The notes under the pieces: model-generated | The model's database searches: none | Seen by the model: the letters and a program-made list of their open reading frames with translations, nothing else | Told to the model about the DNA's origin: nothing | Translations under genes and position numbers: made by a program | Shown here: piece after piece, positions 25,613 through 34,697 of the stretch | Layout of the letters: every line of letters starts with the position of its first letter | Numbering within the stretch: the first letter of the stretch is position 1 | NCBI RefSeq assembly: GCF_004364775.1 | Contig: NZ_SOAL01000011.1 | Coordinates: 144,552-208,551 of the forward strand | DNA length: 64,000 nt | Direction: 5' to 3' | DNA from: Comamonas sp. JUb58 | Lineage (GTDB): Bacteria; Pseudomonadota; Gammaproteobacteria; Burkholderiales; Burkholderiaceae_C

Positions 25613-28380
25613 CAGCTGTCCTCCTTCTCAAGACTCAACTCGAACGTCATACCATCAGGCAGCTTCTTAAGCAGTTCCTTAAGCTGCGCGCCCGTAATCT
25701 GCGTGTTTTGGCCAGCGGACACCTTGATCGAAACTTCTGCTACAGGCGTGGCCGGGCCAATGCCCCAGCCTTCGAGCTTGCCGATGAGGTTGAGCGGAGA
25801 AGTTGCAGGATTAGAGAACGGGGTACGCGATTTGGTGGTTGCATTTGTCCCTCCACCAAAGATGTCGCCGCCATTCGGCGATACACCGCCGCCGGGGGTG
25901 TTTTCGTCACCGGAAGGGAAGATGGGCGGCGCGGTCGTGCCGCCACCATACGTATCACCGCCCGATCCGCCGTTGCCACCTGCAGGCGTCTGCGGTGCGG
26001 GTGGCGTGGTGCCTCCGGTCGCGGGCACCGCCGAAGGTTCCAGCAGAAACACTTCATTAAGCTGACGCCCGGTGTAGGAGAGCTTGGAACGCAAGCGCCG
26101 CCACGCAGTTTCCTCGTCCTCGCCCGCGTGGGTTTGAAGGTGCTCCAGATTACGCAGGTTGATGGCGATCTTGCCCCGGGCACACAAACGCAGGATACGT
26201 TCCTTCATTGCGGTTTCACCCAGCCAGGGGATGCAATCCTGACCCGCAGGGCGAGGCTCTTGCAGTTCAAGCAGTAGCTTGCTGAGAGGCGCGTTCTCCG
26301 AGGCGGCTTCAAGAACGAGGTCTTCGAAATCTTCGGGAACAAAAAGGTCGTTGGTCAACCTTTCCTCGATGCCCTCGGGGATTTGTGCGCCTTGCATTCT
26401 TAGGTGTTCTGTACTGAACAGGGATTGCTGCGGGTTCTGGTGGTCATAGCGGTGCAGGATGGCAAACCGATCAAAACGCATCTTCAGGTTTTCGCGCAGC
26501 GTGCCTTCAAATTCCTTGTGAAGCTTTTTGTATTCGGGGCTCTGCCCGCTCCATTCCTGCGCCTTCATTTCGGCGCGGGCAAAGATGAGTAGGTCGCGAT
26601 CCTGAAAGGCGTTGGTGGAGCCTGCGCGGGGCAACAAGAAGCGAATGGTGTTGCGGCGCTTTTGCAGGTGGTCCTTGAGCCAGCGGCCCAGTGTCTGGTC
26701 AAGTTTTTCCGGTTCTTCGGGCAGCACCAGAATGGGCAACCGGTCATCCCAGCGCTCCGGCTGCTCGGCTTGGTCGAGCGATGTCCAAGGATCGGTTTGC
26801 CACGATTTTGGCAGGACGATCACGCGGAAGGTTTTAGCTACCTCATCGCTGCCGCCGATGACGTAGCGCACCTGCTTGGCAAGCTGCAACTGATCGGAAC
26901 CATCGGTGAACAGCTTGTCGTTGCGTGCGCAAGCCATCAGCTTGGCGCGAGGATTTTCTTCTTCGCGGAAGACCAAGCGGGGGCCATCCTGGTGGATGTT
27001 GAAGCTGTTTTCGACAATGGTCGCTAGTTCGACCTGAAAGGCATTGCCATCCACTGGCTTGCTGCGGGTGATATCCACCTGCAAGGTGGCAGGCTCGGCC
27101 CCGGCAAGGTTGCCGACGGCGATTGAACGCAGCCACAGCGCGCTCAAGATTTCTTGCAGGTGTGGGGCAAGGTTGGTGTGGTCGTACACCGCCTCCGTCA
27201 CCGAAATGATGTTGTGCTGCGCTTTTTCGCGCAGCGTGCGGTGGTGTTCGTTAGACACTGAATCCAGGAGCGCTCCAATGCCAGAGGCATCGTCATCCAG
27301 CCGGAAATCAGCGGCAGTTAGCACAGGCACCGCTTGGCCCCGGCTTTTGTAAAGGTTGGCCAGGATGCGAATCATGTCACGCGTTTCTTGGGCATCTGTA
27401 GCGATCAGCACCTGTTCCTCAAGCAGGCGCAGCAAGTGCGGCGCGTAAGGCCAGGACTCGGTGAATTCACGGCGCTTGCGATCCTGCTCGGCGGGCGGCA
27501 CATCCAACAGGCGGAAATATTCAGAGACGTGTTGCGCAGTCAGTGATTCGATGGTTCCATCTGCAATTTGCAGACGATTGTCGAACAGGCGATGCAATAG
27601 CATCCGTCTTCGATCCTTCTGGATACGCTCGGCATTACCTCCCGCCTTGAAGTCGATGGCCACCGGGTTGACGCGGTGCACCTGCTGGTAAGCATCGCTG
27701 CCACCATTGCGCACGGAGATCACCAACACCAAGAGGTCAGGGCGCTCTTTAGCAATCTCCGACAGGATCTGGATAAAGTTAAACGCCCATTGCTTCCAGG
27801 GGTACTGCTTGGTATTGGTCAGGCCGTCGAACCAAGTCTGGAATTCGTCGAGAAGGAGCATCGCGGGCCGATGCTCAAGCAGCTCGATGATGAGCTTGTC
27901 CGAGGGGATGTCGGTCTTAGCCGCGCCCATTCCTTCCCACTTGCCCTTGATGAATTCGCCGCGCGGATGGCGCTCGAACAGCAAGTCCCATAGGAACTTG
28001 TAGCGTTGCCGGTGTAGGCTCTCGCCTATGACCAGCATGCCATCGCGCAGGGCGATCTTGCCGATGCCGGGGTCCCCCAACGTGCTTGACCAGGAGTTGA
28101 GCCATGCGCCCGTCGATGCGGCATCGTTGACTGCGTGGTAGAGCGCTGCCATCAAGTGCGACTTGCCAAGGCCGCGCTCGCCGATCACGACCACTGGCCG
28201 CCCTTGGTTGGGACCTACTGCTTCGATTCCCTTCAGCAGGTCGTGAGTGGGGTAGGTGATCTCCAGGAACGCCTGTGCGGCGATCTGGGTGGCCCCTGTG
28301 TTGGAGTCATTGGAAAGCTCAATCGCGGTGCCTTTGAGGCGCTTGCCTCGGAATTCTTCTCTCAAATTAAGGCCAAGCAT
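25612..28380 (-). CDS. BrxC/PglY-like (DUF499-type) P-loop ATPase of defence operon
   Basis: 922 aa, first gene of the operon. Walker A GERGLGKS (67-74) and Walker B MLLLDEF (174-180) mark an AAA+ ATPase of the DUF499/BrxC group. Helical regions follow to about residue 790. A Gly/Pro/Thr-rich linker (roughly 795-870, several GGG runs) then leads to a final folded segment of about 55 residues (VAEVSIKVSAGQNTQITGAQ). ATG 28378-28380 with GGAG at 28384-28387 is preferred; the frame is open up to 28452. The ATPase is usually required for both methylation and phage block in BREX. Confidence 0.87.
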   Translation of the reverse strand: MLGLNLREEFRGKRLKGTAIELSNDSNTGATQIAAQAFLEITYPTHDLLKGIEAVGPNQGRPVVVIGERGLGKSHLMAALYHAVNDAASTGAWLNSWSSTLGDPGIGKIALRDGMLVIGESLHRQRYKFLWDLLFERHPRGEFIKGKWEGMGAAKTDIPSDKLIIELLEHRPAMLLLDEFQTWFDGLTNTKQYPWKQWAFNFIQILSEIAKERPDLLVLVISVRNGGSDAYQQVHRVNPVAIDFKAGGNAERIQKDRRRMLLHRLFDNRLQIADGTIESLTAQHVSEYFRLLDVPPAEQDRKRREFTESWPYAPHLLRLLEEQVLIATDAQETRDMIRILANLYKSRGQAVPVLTAADFRLDDDASGIGALLDSVSNEHHRTLREKAQHNIISVTEAVYDHTNLAPHLQEILSALWLRSIAVGNLAGAEPATLQVDITRSKPVDGNAFQVELATIVENSFNIHQDGPRLVFREEENPRAKLMACARNDKLFTDGSDQLQLAKQVRYVIGGSDEVAKTFRVIVLPKSWQTDPWTSLDQAEQPERWDDRLPILVLPEEPEKLDQTLGRWLKDHLQKRRNTIRFLLPRAGSTNAFQDRDLLIFARAEMKAQEWSGQSPEYKKLHKEFEGTLRENLKMRFDRFAILHRYDHQNPQQSLFSTEHLRMQGAQIPEGIEERLTNDLFVPEDFEDLVLEAASENAPLSKLLLELQEPRPAGQDCIPWLGETAMKERILRLCARGKIAINLRNLEHLQTHAGEDEETAWRRLRSKLSYTGRQLNEVFLLEPSAVPATGGTTPPAPQTPAGGNGGSGGDTYGGGTTAPPIFPSGDENTPGGGVSPNGGDIFGGGTNATTKSRTPFSNPATSPLNLIGKLEGWGIGPATPVAEVSIKVSAGQNTQITGAQLKELLKKLPDGMTFELSLEKEDS

Positions 28381-28469
28381 GGCTTCTCCAAACAGTTCTA
28401 TTTTTGAAATCAAAAAAATGCGGAAATCATACTGATTTTCCATCTGTACCAAGAATTTAGGTAAATTGC

Positions 28470-29045
28470 CTAAACCAATTTTTTTGGGTAGATGATTCCG
28501 ATATTTTTGTACACGGTCGTTCTTGATGCCCCAAATTGTCTACTAACTTCCGCTATCTGAATATCTAGATCTCGCCGCAGCGCCTTAATTTCGCTTGCGC
28601 CATGCTCTGTTAATTTTGGTTTGCGGTCACTAACCCGACCCTTTGCTCGCGCTGCAGGTGACCCTATTTGCGAGCGCTCGCGGATCAAACAATGTTCAAA
28701 CTCCGCAAGTGCTGAGAAGCTATGTAAAACCGGTTTGCCGGCTTCACTGCCTGTTTCAATCTTCTCCGTCAGGCTTTCACGGCCAATTCCACATCGCTCC
28801 AGGTCGGCACCGATCTGCACCAAGTAGGGCAAGCTGCGGCCGAGTCGATTCAGACGCCACACCCCAGAGGTGCCTCCTGCGCGTAGTTGTTTAGGGCACC
28901 GTTCAAGTTCTAGGCTCGTTGTATTCTTGCTGCTAGACGCTTCTTCGTTGATCGCGCGGGAATCAGGCTGCTTGAGCGCGTAGCGCTGCAGGTCTAGGCG
29001 CTGATCATTGGTCGATACGCGAGCGTATCCAATGCGTTGATTCAT
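28470..29045 (-). CDS. Serine recombinase (resolvase/invertase family)
   Basis: 191 aa. The catalytic region reads GYARVSTNDQRLDLQRYALK, with Ser11 as the expected nucleophile and Arg9 beside it. WRLNRLGRS (63-71) and the E-helix SALAEFEHCLIRERSQIG (111-128) are typical of Tn3/Hin-type enzymes. A helix-turn-helix lies at about 164-183 (AEVSRQFGASRTTVYK). The segment at residues 30-58 is diverged from the usual form, so activity is likely but not certain. Its ATG overlaps the upstream 31-aa ORF (ATGA). It probably resolved or mobilised part of this island. Confidence 0.82.
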   Translation of the reverse strand: MNQRIGYARVSTNDQRLDLQRYALKQPDSRAINEEASSSKNTTSLELERCPKQLRAGGTSGVWRLNRLGRSLPYLVQIGADLERCGIGRESLTEKIETGSEAGKPVLHSFSALAEFEHCLIRERSQIGSPAARAKGRVSDRKPKLTEHGASEIKALRRDLDIQIAEVSRQFGASRTTVYKNIGIIYPKKLV

Positions 29046-29137
29046 AGACGCAATAGGAACATTGACAAAATGACAGATATCTTAACACCGCTGGCGCCTC
29101 TTTCAGAAGGAAGAATGTAGTGTTTCGACTTGCTCAT
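29042..29137 (-). CDS. Possible 31-aa mini-ORF coupled to the recombinase
   Basis: ATG 29137 overlaps the stop of the 48-aa ORF (ATGA), and its own TGA overlaps the recombinase ATG (ATGA). It begins MSKSKHYILPSERGASGVKI and ends in a short hydrophobic tail (ILSMFLLRL). Three frames in a row with four-base overlaps are unusual for chance. The same DNA contains TGTCATTTTGTCA-like motifs that could be a recombinase res site. Function unknown. Confidence 0.3.
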   Translation of the reverse strand: MSKSKHYILPSERGASGVKISVILSMFLLRL

Positions 29138-29280
29138 AAAATGACGCCTGTGGTGAGCTTTAGGCCGGCTTTCGCCTTGCTCGAAAGGCGTGCATATCGC
29201 TCGTATTCGTCTTGGAGCGTGTAGTAGCTGAAGTTGGTGCAAGCGCTAATCTCGTCAGCCAATTGGTGGGCAAAAAGCAT
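29134..29280 (-). CDS. Possible 48-aa small protein upstream of recombinase
   Basis: ATG 29280 opens a 48-codon frame beginning MLFAHQLADEISACTNFSYY and containing TLQDEYERYARLSSKAKAGL. The composition is protein-like rather than shadow-like. There is no clear ribosome site upstream. The stop overlaps the next mini-ORF (ATGA). It may be the tail of a decayed island gene or a real small protein. Confidence 0.35.
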   Translation of the reverse strand: MLFAHQLADEISACTNFSYYTLQDEYERYARLSSKAKAGLKLTTGVIL

Positions 29281-29653
29281 GCTATGCCAAAAAATGCAAA
29301 CGTGATAAAGACTTAATTGAGCTGCAATCAGTCATCTGCTGCCTTTTATGCTGCACTAAAATCTTTGATGAAAATCTGGGTCAGATCAAGTTGACTTATA
29401 GGATTTTCTGGCTCACCTCGAGCCGCGGAAAAATATCATGCAAGCTATGGAGATATGATTTGATCGGGATTTTCTAAATGTACGTGAGTCCACAACTGTG
29501 CGCGAGGCTGGTGACCGACGGTAGTTAAAAAATCAGCAGAGTGGCAATTGACGCATCCGTATCCCTTGCCGCATTCATGCTCGTTTTGCTCACTGGCAGT
29601 CGGAATTGTTTTGGCAAAAGTGCCTAGTGATTGCCGGTGGGCTGATAAGATCA
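29281..29653. other. Island right-border region, possible recombinase tail fragment
   Basis: This is AT-richer DNA without a clear gene. On the minus strand, 29445-29654 encodes a 69-codon frame. Its centre, CGKGYGCVNCHSADFLTT, has the Cys/His spacing seen at the C-terminal end of some tyrosine recombinases (CxxC...DF-T). It ends GHQPRAQLWTHVHLENPDQ. No catalytic Arg or Tyr is present, so at best it is a relic of an integrase. The rest shows nothing recognisable. Confidence 0.3.
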
Positions 29654-29688
29654 AAAAAGCCCGCTATCTAAAAGATAGCGGGCTTTTT
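29654..29688 (-). terminator. Strong intrinsic terminator downstream of tRNA-Thr
   Basis: A perfect 16-bp stem (arms 29654-29669 and 29673-29688, GC-rich core GCCCGCTATC) with a 3-base loop and A/T tracts on both sides, so it can work in both directions. It lies 7 bases past the tRNA 3' end and would end the tRNA transcript. It would also block read-through between island and core genome. Confidence 0.9.
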
Positions 29689-29695
29689 ACTGACT

Positions 29696-29771
29696 TGGTG
29701 CCGGAGAGATGAATCGAACACCCGACCTTCTCATTACGAATGAGCTGCTCTACCGACTGAGCTACACCGGC
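29696..29771 (-). tRNA. tRNA-Thr(CGT)
   Basis: A 76-base cloverleaf read on the minus strand: acceptor arms GCCGGTG/CATCTCTCCGGC region with encoded CCA (29696-29698), D-arm GCTCAGTCGGTAGAGC, anticodon loop TTCGTAA with anticodon CGT, and T-arm GGGTGTTCGATTC. The anticodon reads ACG, threonine. The 3' end points to the accessory island, the usual orientation for islands integrated at tRNA genes. Confidence 0.95.
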
Positions 29772-29824
29772 GTTAGAGAGAAATTATAGCGTGAAATTTT
29801 GGCTCTCAGACCAAATTGCGGAAT

Positions 29825-30832
29825 TTATGCTTCCGTGTGGTAGCGGGTGATGCGCTCGACCTCGTTCTTCGAGCCCAGGACCACGCTGACGCGCTCGTGC
29901 AGCTTGGTGGGTTGGATGTCGAGGATGCGTTCGCGGCCATTGGTGGCGGCGCCGCCGGCTTGTTCTACCAGCCAGCTCATGGGGTTGGCTTCGTACATCA
30001 GGCGCAGCTTGCCGGGCTTGTTGGGTTCGCGCTTGTCCCAGGGGTACATGAAGACGCCGCCACGGGTGAGGATGCGGTGCACGTCGGCCACCATCGAGGC
30101 GATCCAGCGCATGTTGAAGTCCTTGTTGCGGGGGCCTTCCACACCGGCCAGGCATTCGTCCACATAGCGCTTCACCGGTTCATCCCAGTGGCGCATGTTG
30201 CTCATGTTGATCGCGAATTCCTTGGTGTCTTCGGGGATGCGCACGTTCTCCTGGGTCAGCACAAAGCTGCCTTGCTCGCGGTCCAGCGTGAACATGGCGA
30301 CGCCGTCGCCAAAGGTCAGCACCAGCGTAGTTTGCGGGCCGTAGACGCAGTAGCCGGCGGCCACTTGCTGGGCGCCTGCCTGCAGGAAGTCGTCTTCGGT
30401 CACGCCAGGGTGGCCTTCGGGCTTTTTGAGCACGCTGAAGATGGTGCCGATGGACACGTTCACATCGATGTTGGACGAGCCGTCGAGCGGGTCGAACATC
30501 AGCAGGTATTCGCCTTGCGGATAGCGGTTGGGCACCAGGTAGATGCTGTCCATCTCTTCGGAGGCCATGGCGGCCAGGTGGCCACCCCATTCATTGGCTT
30601 CGATCAGCACTTCGTTGGCGATGATGTCCAGCTTCTTCTGCACTTCGCCTTGCACGTTCTCGCTGCCGGCGGTGCCCAGCACATCGCCCAGCGCGCCTTT
30701 GTTGACGCTATGGCTGATGCGCTTGCAGGCGCGGGCCACCACTTCGATCAGCAGGCGCAACTGGGCGGGGATGAGGCCGTCTACGCGTTGCTGCTCGACA
30801 AGGTAGCGGCTGAGGGTGATGTTTTTCTTCAT
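29825..30832 (-). CDS. fbp: Fructose-1,6-bisphosphatase class 1
   Basis: 335 aa from ATG 30832. It hydrolyses fructose-1,6-bisphosphate to fructose-6-phosphate in gluconeogenesis, in the cytoplasm. Class 1 signatures are clear: [20 protein letters not shown] (metal and phosphate site), [12 protein letters not shown] with the acidic pair, and the substrate region [20 protein letters not shown] with [15 protein letters not shown] near the C-terminus. The length fits the family. The open frame continues to 31024, but the family start at [16 protein letters not shown] is evident. It begins a leftward set with the TPR gene and pepN upstream. Confidence 0.97.
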   Translation of the reverse strand: MKKNITLSRYLVEQQRVDGLIPAQLRLLIEVVARACKRISHSVNKGALGDVLGTAGSENVQGEVQKKLDIIANEVLIEANEWGGHLAAMASEEMDSIYLVPNRYPQGEYLLMFDPLDGSSNIDVNVSIGTIFSVLKKPEGHPGVTEDDFLQAGAQQVAAGYCVYGPQTTLVLTFGDGVAMFTLDREQGSFVLTQENVRIPEDTKEFAINMSNMRHWDEPVKRYVDECLAGVEGPRNKDFNMRWIASMVADVHRILTRGGVFMYPWDKREPNKPGKLRLMYEANPMSWLVEQAGGAATNGRERILDIQPTKLHERVSVVLGSKNEVERITRYHTEA

Positions 30833-30870
30833 GGGTGGAACTCCTTCAAACTTGGTCAATCTGGGTCGGC

Positions 30871-31959
30871 TCAGCGCTTGGGCTGGCGCGCTGGCTGTGG
30901 GGCTGGCGGTTGCGGCGGGGGCGCTGCTTCGCGGCCGATCAGCTCGTCGCGCAGCTGTTGGGCGCGGGCCAGTTGGTCGCTGTGTCCCTGGGCGCGGGCG
31001 TATTGCGCATAAGTGCTGAGCCACTGCCGCGCTTGCTGCGGGTCATTTTGTTCATGGGCCAGCACCATCAGCTGAAAGTAGCTGTCGTACACGGTGGCGT
31101 GGTCGCCCGCGCCAAGGGCGATCTGCAGGCGCTCCTGCAGGTAGTTGCGGGCGGCGTCCACCTGGCCGAGCATGTAGCTGTTCTGCGCCAGGTTGGCCAG
31201 CAGGCCGCGCAGGCGCGGGGTCTCGCCCATCGCTTGCAGGCGCTCGCGGGCCACGGGCAGCAGCCGCTGGTTGGCTTGCAGCGCCTGGCGGTACTGGCCT
31301 TGCTCATGCAGCACATAGCCCAGGTCTTCGTAGATGCCCAGTACCTGCAGCTGCGTGGGGTAGTCGGCAGCCTGCGGGATGGGTGTGCTGTTGTCCCAGC
31401 GCATCTGCGTGGGCAGTTTGGCCACCTGCTGCAGCGGGTAGCGCACGGCCAGGGTCTGCACCTGTTTCAGTGCCGCCTCATAGCGCTCGCCTTCTGCCAA
31501 CCAGCGGACGCTGGCAATGCTCAGCTCCAGATGCGGGTAGGCCCATTGCGGATCGCTGGGCTTGGGCATGGCCGTGATGGCCTTCTGCGCTGCCAGGCCC
31601 GCCTCAGACGGCATGCCGCGGCGGTTGAAAAGGGTGGCCTGGGTGTAGTACAGCCGGAAAAAATCCAGCGCCGGCGCCTTGGTGCGCTTGAGTATCGGTT
31701 CAAGCGCTTGCAGGTCAGCGCTCATCGCACTGCCGCTAAAGCGTCCGCCTTCGCTGAACACGGCGGCGTAGAGCGGCGCAAAGCGCTTTTCAAAATTATT
31801 GTTGCCCGTGGTGGGCAGGGCAGCATCGGCCGGGGATGTGGCCACTGCGCTGGCGTTGCCGCCGGTTTGTGCGGAGGCCAGCAAGGGCATGGCTGCAGCC
31901 AGGCCGGCCAGGGCGGCCATGCCCTGGGCCAGCAGCTGTTGGCGCATGCCCAGGCGCAT
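30871..31959 (-). CDS. TPR-like periplasmic/secreted repeat protein
   Basis: 362 aa from ATG 31959, which overlaps the pepN stop (ATGA). A signal peptide covers about residues 1-30 ([17 protein letters not shown]). The body is helical repeats resembling TPRs ([60 protein letters not shown]). The C-terminus is proline-rich ([17 protein letters not shown]). It could scaffold an envelope process. Translational coupling to pepN may only be economy of space. No specific function can be read. Confidence 0.7.
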   Translation of the reverse strand: MRLGMRQQLLAQGMAALAGLAAAMPLLASAQTGGNASAVATSPADAALPTTGNNNFEKRFAPLYAAVFSEGGRFSGSAMSADLQALEPILKRTKAPALDFFRLYYTQATLFNRRGMPSEAGLAAQKAITAMPKPSDPQWAYPHLELSIASVRWLAEGERYEAALKQVQTLAVRYPLQQVAKLPTQMRWDNSTPIPQAADYPTQLQVLGIYEDLGYVLHEQGQYRQALQANQRLLPVARERLQAMGETPRLRGLLANLAQNSYMLGQVDAARNYLQERLQIALGAGDHATVYDSYFQLMVLAHEQNDPQQARQWLSTYAQYARAQGHSDQLARAQQLRDELIGREAAPPPQPPAPQPARQPKR

Positions 31960-34697
31960 CAGTCTGCCATGGCGCGGGTGATCACTTCGCGCACATCGTT
32001 GCTGAGCTTGGGCTTGGCAGCGACCTTGGCAATCGCGTCGCCCGCTGCGCTGCGGTAGGGCTCGGGCAGCTTCTTCCAACGGTCCAGCGCGCGGGCCAGG
32101 CGGGCAGCGACTTGCGGGTTGAAGGCGTCGAGCGCCACCACCTGCTCGGCCCAGAAGGCGTAGCCAGCACCATCGGCGCGGTGGAAGCCACCGGGGTTGC
32201 CGTTGCAGTAGCTGAAGATCACGCTGCGGGCGCGGTTGGGGTTCTTGATGTTGAAGTCGGGCTGCTTCATCAGCGCGCGCACGGCGGGCAGGGCGCTGCC
32301 GTTCAGGTCTGGTGCGCTGGCTTGCAGCGCAAACCACTTGTCCAGCACCAGCTCGTCGTTCTTGAACATCTGGTGGAAGCTCTGGATGGCGGACTCAGCC
32401 AGCGGGCTGCCGCTCACCACCAGCGCGCTCAAGGCGTTGTAGCGGTCGGTCATGTTGCCCGCATCCTTGTAGCGCTGCAGGGTCTTGCCAGGCCAGACCT
32501 TGTCGCCCGATTCACGGGCGGCAACGCAGAGCATCAGCAGCGCATGGCCGGCCAGTGCGCGCTTGCCGGCGCTTACCGCGTCGGGCACATAGGCGCCGGT
32601 GTGGCTGCATTCGTCGTAAGCCCAAGCCCAGTCGGCGGCGAGCTCGGTGGCCAGTTGCTGGCGCATGGCTTCGCGCACCGCGTGCACGGTTTGTGGGTCA
32701 ACCTGGTCGAGCTGTTCGCTGATATAGCCTTCGGACGGCACGGTCAGCGCCAGGTCCTTGAAGGCGGCATCCAGCTGCGGATCGCGCAGTACGTCGCGCA
32801 TGGCTTGCACGAAGGATGCGGGCAGCAGATTGGCTTGCGGCGCAGCGGCATCGGCACCGGCGGCGCTGCGTGCAGCAATGGCTTGCAGCGCAAAGCGCAG
32901 GCCCAGGCGTTGGCCGGCTTCCCAGCGGTTGAAGGCGTCTTCGTCGTGGGCCAGCAGGTGCAGGAGCGCGTCATCGCTCTCTTCGATCTGCAGCACCACG
33001 GGCGCGCTGAAGTTGCGCAGCAGCGATGGGGCAGGGGCTTGCTCGACACCGTCGAAGACGATGGTGTGCGATTCCTCGGTCAGCACCACGGTGTGGTTGG
33101 TGGTGCTGTGGGCGATGCTGCTGAGCGCCTGGCTGGGGCGGATGTTCAGCGGCAGGCTGCGGCCGTCGTCTGCCAGCAGGCCCAGGGTGACGGGGATCAC
33201 AAAGGGCTCTTTGCCAGGCTGGCCCGGGGTGGGCGGGCAGGACTGGGTCAGCGTCAGGGTGTAGGTCTGCGCTTCTGCGTCGTACACGCCTTGCGCGGCC
33301 ACGCGTGGCGTGCCCGACTGGCTGTACCAGCGCTTGAACTGCGGCAGGTGCTGGGCCAGCGGCGAGCCGGGGTTGGCATCGGCAATGGCCTGGGCAAAGT
33401 CGTCGCAGGTCACGGCCTGGCCGTCATGGCGCTCAAAGTAGAGCTTCATGCCCTTGGCAAAGCCTTCGCGGCCAACCAGGGTGGACTGCATGCGCACCAC
33501 TTCCGAGCCTTTTTCGTAAATGGTGACGGTGTAGAAGTTGTTGATTTCGAGGTAGCTGTCCGGGCGCACAGGGTGGGCCATGGGGCCGGCGTCCTCGGGG
33601 AACTGCACGGTGCGCAGCACGCGCACATCGTCAATGCGCTTGACGGCGCGGGCCGAGGCGCTGCCGGCCATGTCCATGCTGAACTCCTGGTCGCGGAAGA
33701 CGGTCAGGCCTTCCTTGAGCGAGAGCTGGAACCAGTCGCGGCAGGTGACGCGGTCACCCGTCCAGTTGTGGAAGTACTCGTGGCCCACCACCGACTCGAT
33801 ATTGGCGTAGTCGGCATCGGTCGCAGTGGCCTGGCTGGCCAGCACGTACTTGGTGTTGAAGATGTTCAGGCCCTTGTTCTCCATCGCGCCCATGTTGAAG
33901 TCGCTGGTGGCGACGATCATGAAGCGGTCCAGGTCCAGGCTCAGGCCAAAGCGGGCTTCGTCCCAGGCGATGGAGGCCATCAGCGAGTTCATCGCGTGCT
34001 CGGTCTTTTCCAGATCACCGGGGCGCACAAAGACCTGCAGCAAGTGTTCGTTGCCGGCGCGGCTCTTGATCTTTTGCTCGCGGGCGACGAGGTTGCCGGC
34101 CACAAGTGCAAACAGGTAGCAGGGCTTTTTGTGCGGATCGACCCACTTGGCAAAGTGGCGGCCTTCGTTGCCAGGCCCTTGCAAGTCGCCTTGCTCGACC
34201 AGGTTGCCGTTGGACAGCAGAACCGGGAACTGGGCCTTGTTGGCGCGCAAGGTCACGGTGTACATGGCCATCACATCGGGACGGTCCAGGAAATAGGTGA
34301 TGCGGCGAAAGCCCTCGGCCTCGCACTGCGTGAAAAACGAACCATTGCTGGTGTACAAGCCCATCAGCTTGGTGTTCTTCTCGGGCATGCAGGTGGTGAA
34401 GATCTCCAGGTCCACCGGGTCGCTGCCCTCGGGCAGGTTCTCCAGCACCAGGTCCGAGCCGTCCATCTTGAACGAAGAGGCGGCGCCATTGACCATCACG
34501 CGGGCCAGGTTCAGCTCGTCACCGTTGAGGTGCAGCGGCTGGGCTGGCACATCGGGGTTGCGGCGAATGCGCATCTTGTTGAGCACGCGCGTCTTGGCCG
34601 GGTCCAGGTCAAAAGTCAGATCGACCGTATCAATCCACCATGCCGGGGCCTGGTAGTCGGCGCGGTACACGGTGTGTGCTTGTCCTTCACGCATCAT
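31959..34697 (-). CDS. pepN: Aminopeptidase N (M1 zinc metallopeptidase)
   Basis: 912 aa. A broad-specificity cytoplasmic aminopeptidase that trims peptides from protein breakdown. The zinc site is VGHEYFHNW (HExxH plus the downstream glutamate in LKEGLTVFRDQEF), and the substrate-anchoring exopeptidase motif is MGAMENKGL. The C-terminal DUF3458-type helical region follows, as in E. coli PepN. The start at ATG 34697 has GGAG at 34703-34706, overlapping the end of the HAD gene by 11 bases. The frame is open to 34859, but that part is shadow. Confidence 0.96.
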   Translation of the reverse strand: MMREGQAHTVYRADYQAPAWWIDTVDLTFDLDPAKTRVLNKMRIRRNPDVPAQPLHLNGDELNLARVMVNGAASSFKMDGSDLVLENLPEGSDPVDLEIFTTCMPEKNTKLMGLYTSNGSFFTQCEAEGFRRITYFLDRPDVMAMYTVTLRANKAQFPVLLSNGNLVEQGDLQGPGNEGRHFAKWVDPHKKPCYLFALVAGNLVAREQKIKSRAGNEHLLQVFVRPGDLEKTEHAMNSLMASIAWDEARFGLSLDLDRFMIVATSDFNMGAMENKGLNIFNTKYVLASQATATDADYANIESVVGHEYFHNWTGDRVTCRDWFQLSLKEGLTVFRDQEFSMDMAGSASARAVKRIDDVRVLRTVQFPEDAGPMAHPVRPDSYLEINNFYTVTIYEKGSEVVRMQSTLVGREGFAKGMKLYFERHDGQAVTCDDFAQAIADANPGSPLAQHLPQFKRWYSQSGTPRVAAQGVYDAEAQTYTLTLTQSCPPTPGQPGKEPFVIPVTLGLLADDGRSLPLNIRPSQALSSIAHSTTNHTVVLTEESHTIVFDGVEQAPAPSLLRNFSAPVVLQIEESDDALLHLLAHDEDAFNRWEAGQRLGLRFALQAIAARSAAGADAAAPQANLLPASFVQAMRDVLRDPQLDAAFKDLALTVPSEGYISEQLDQVDPQTVHAVREAMRQQLATELAADWAWAYDECSHTGAYVPDAVSAGKRALAGHALLMLCVAARESGDKVWPGKTLQRYKDAGNMTDRYNALSALVVSGSPLAESAIQSFHQMFKNDELVLDKWFALQASAPDLNGSALPAVRALMKQPDFNIKNPNRARSVIFSYCNGNPGGFHRADGAGYAFWAEQVVALDAFNPQVAARLARALDRWKKLPEPYRSAAGDAIAKVAAKPKLSNDVREVITRAMAD

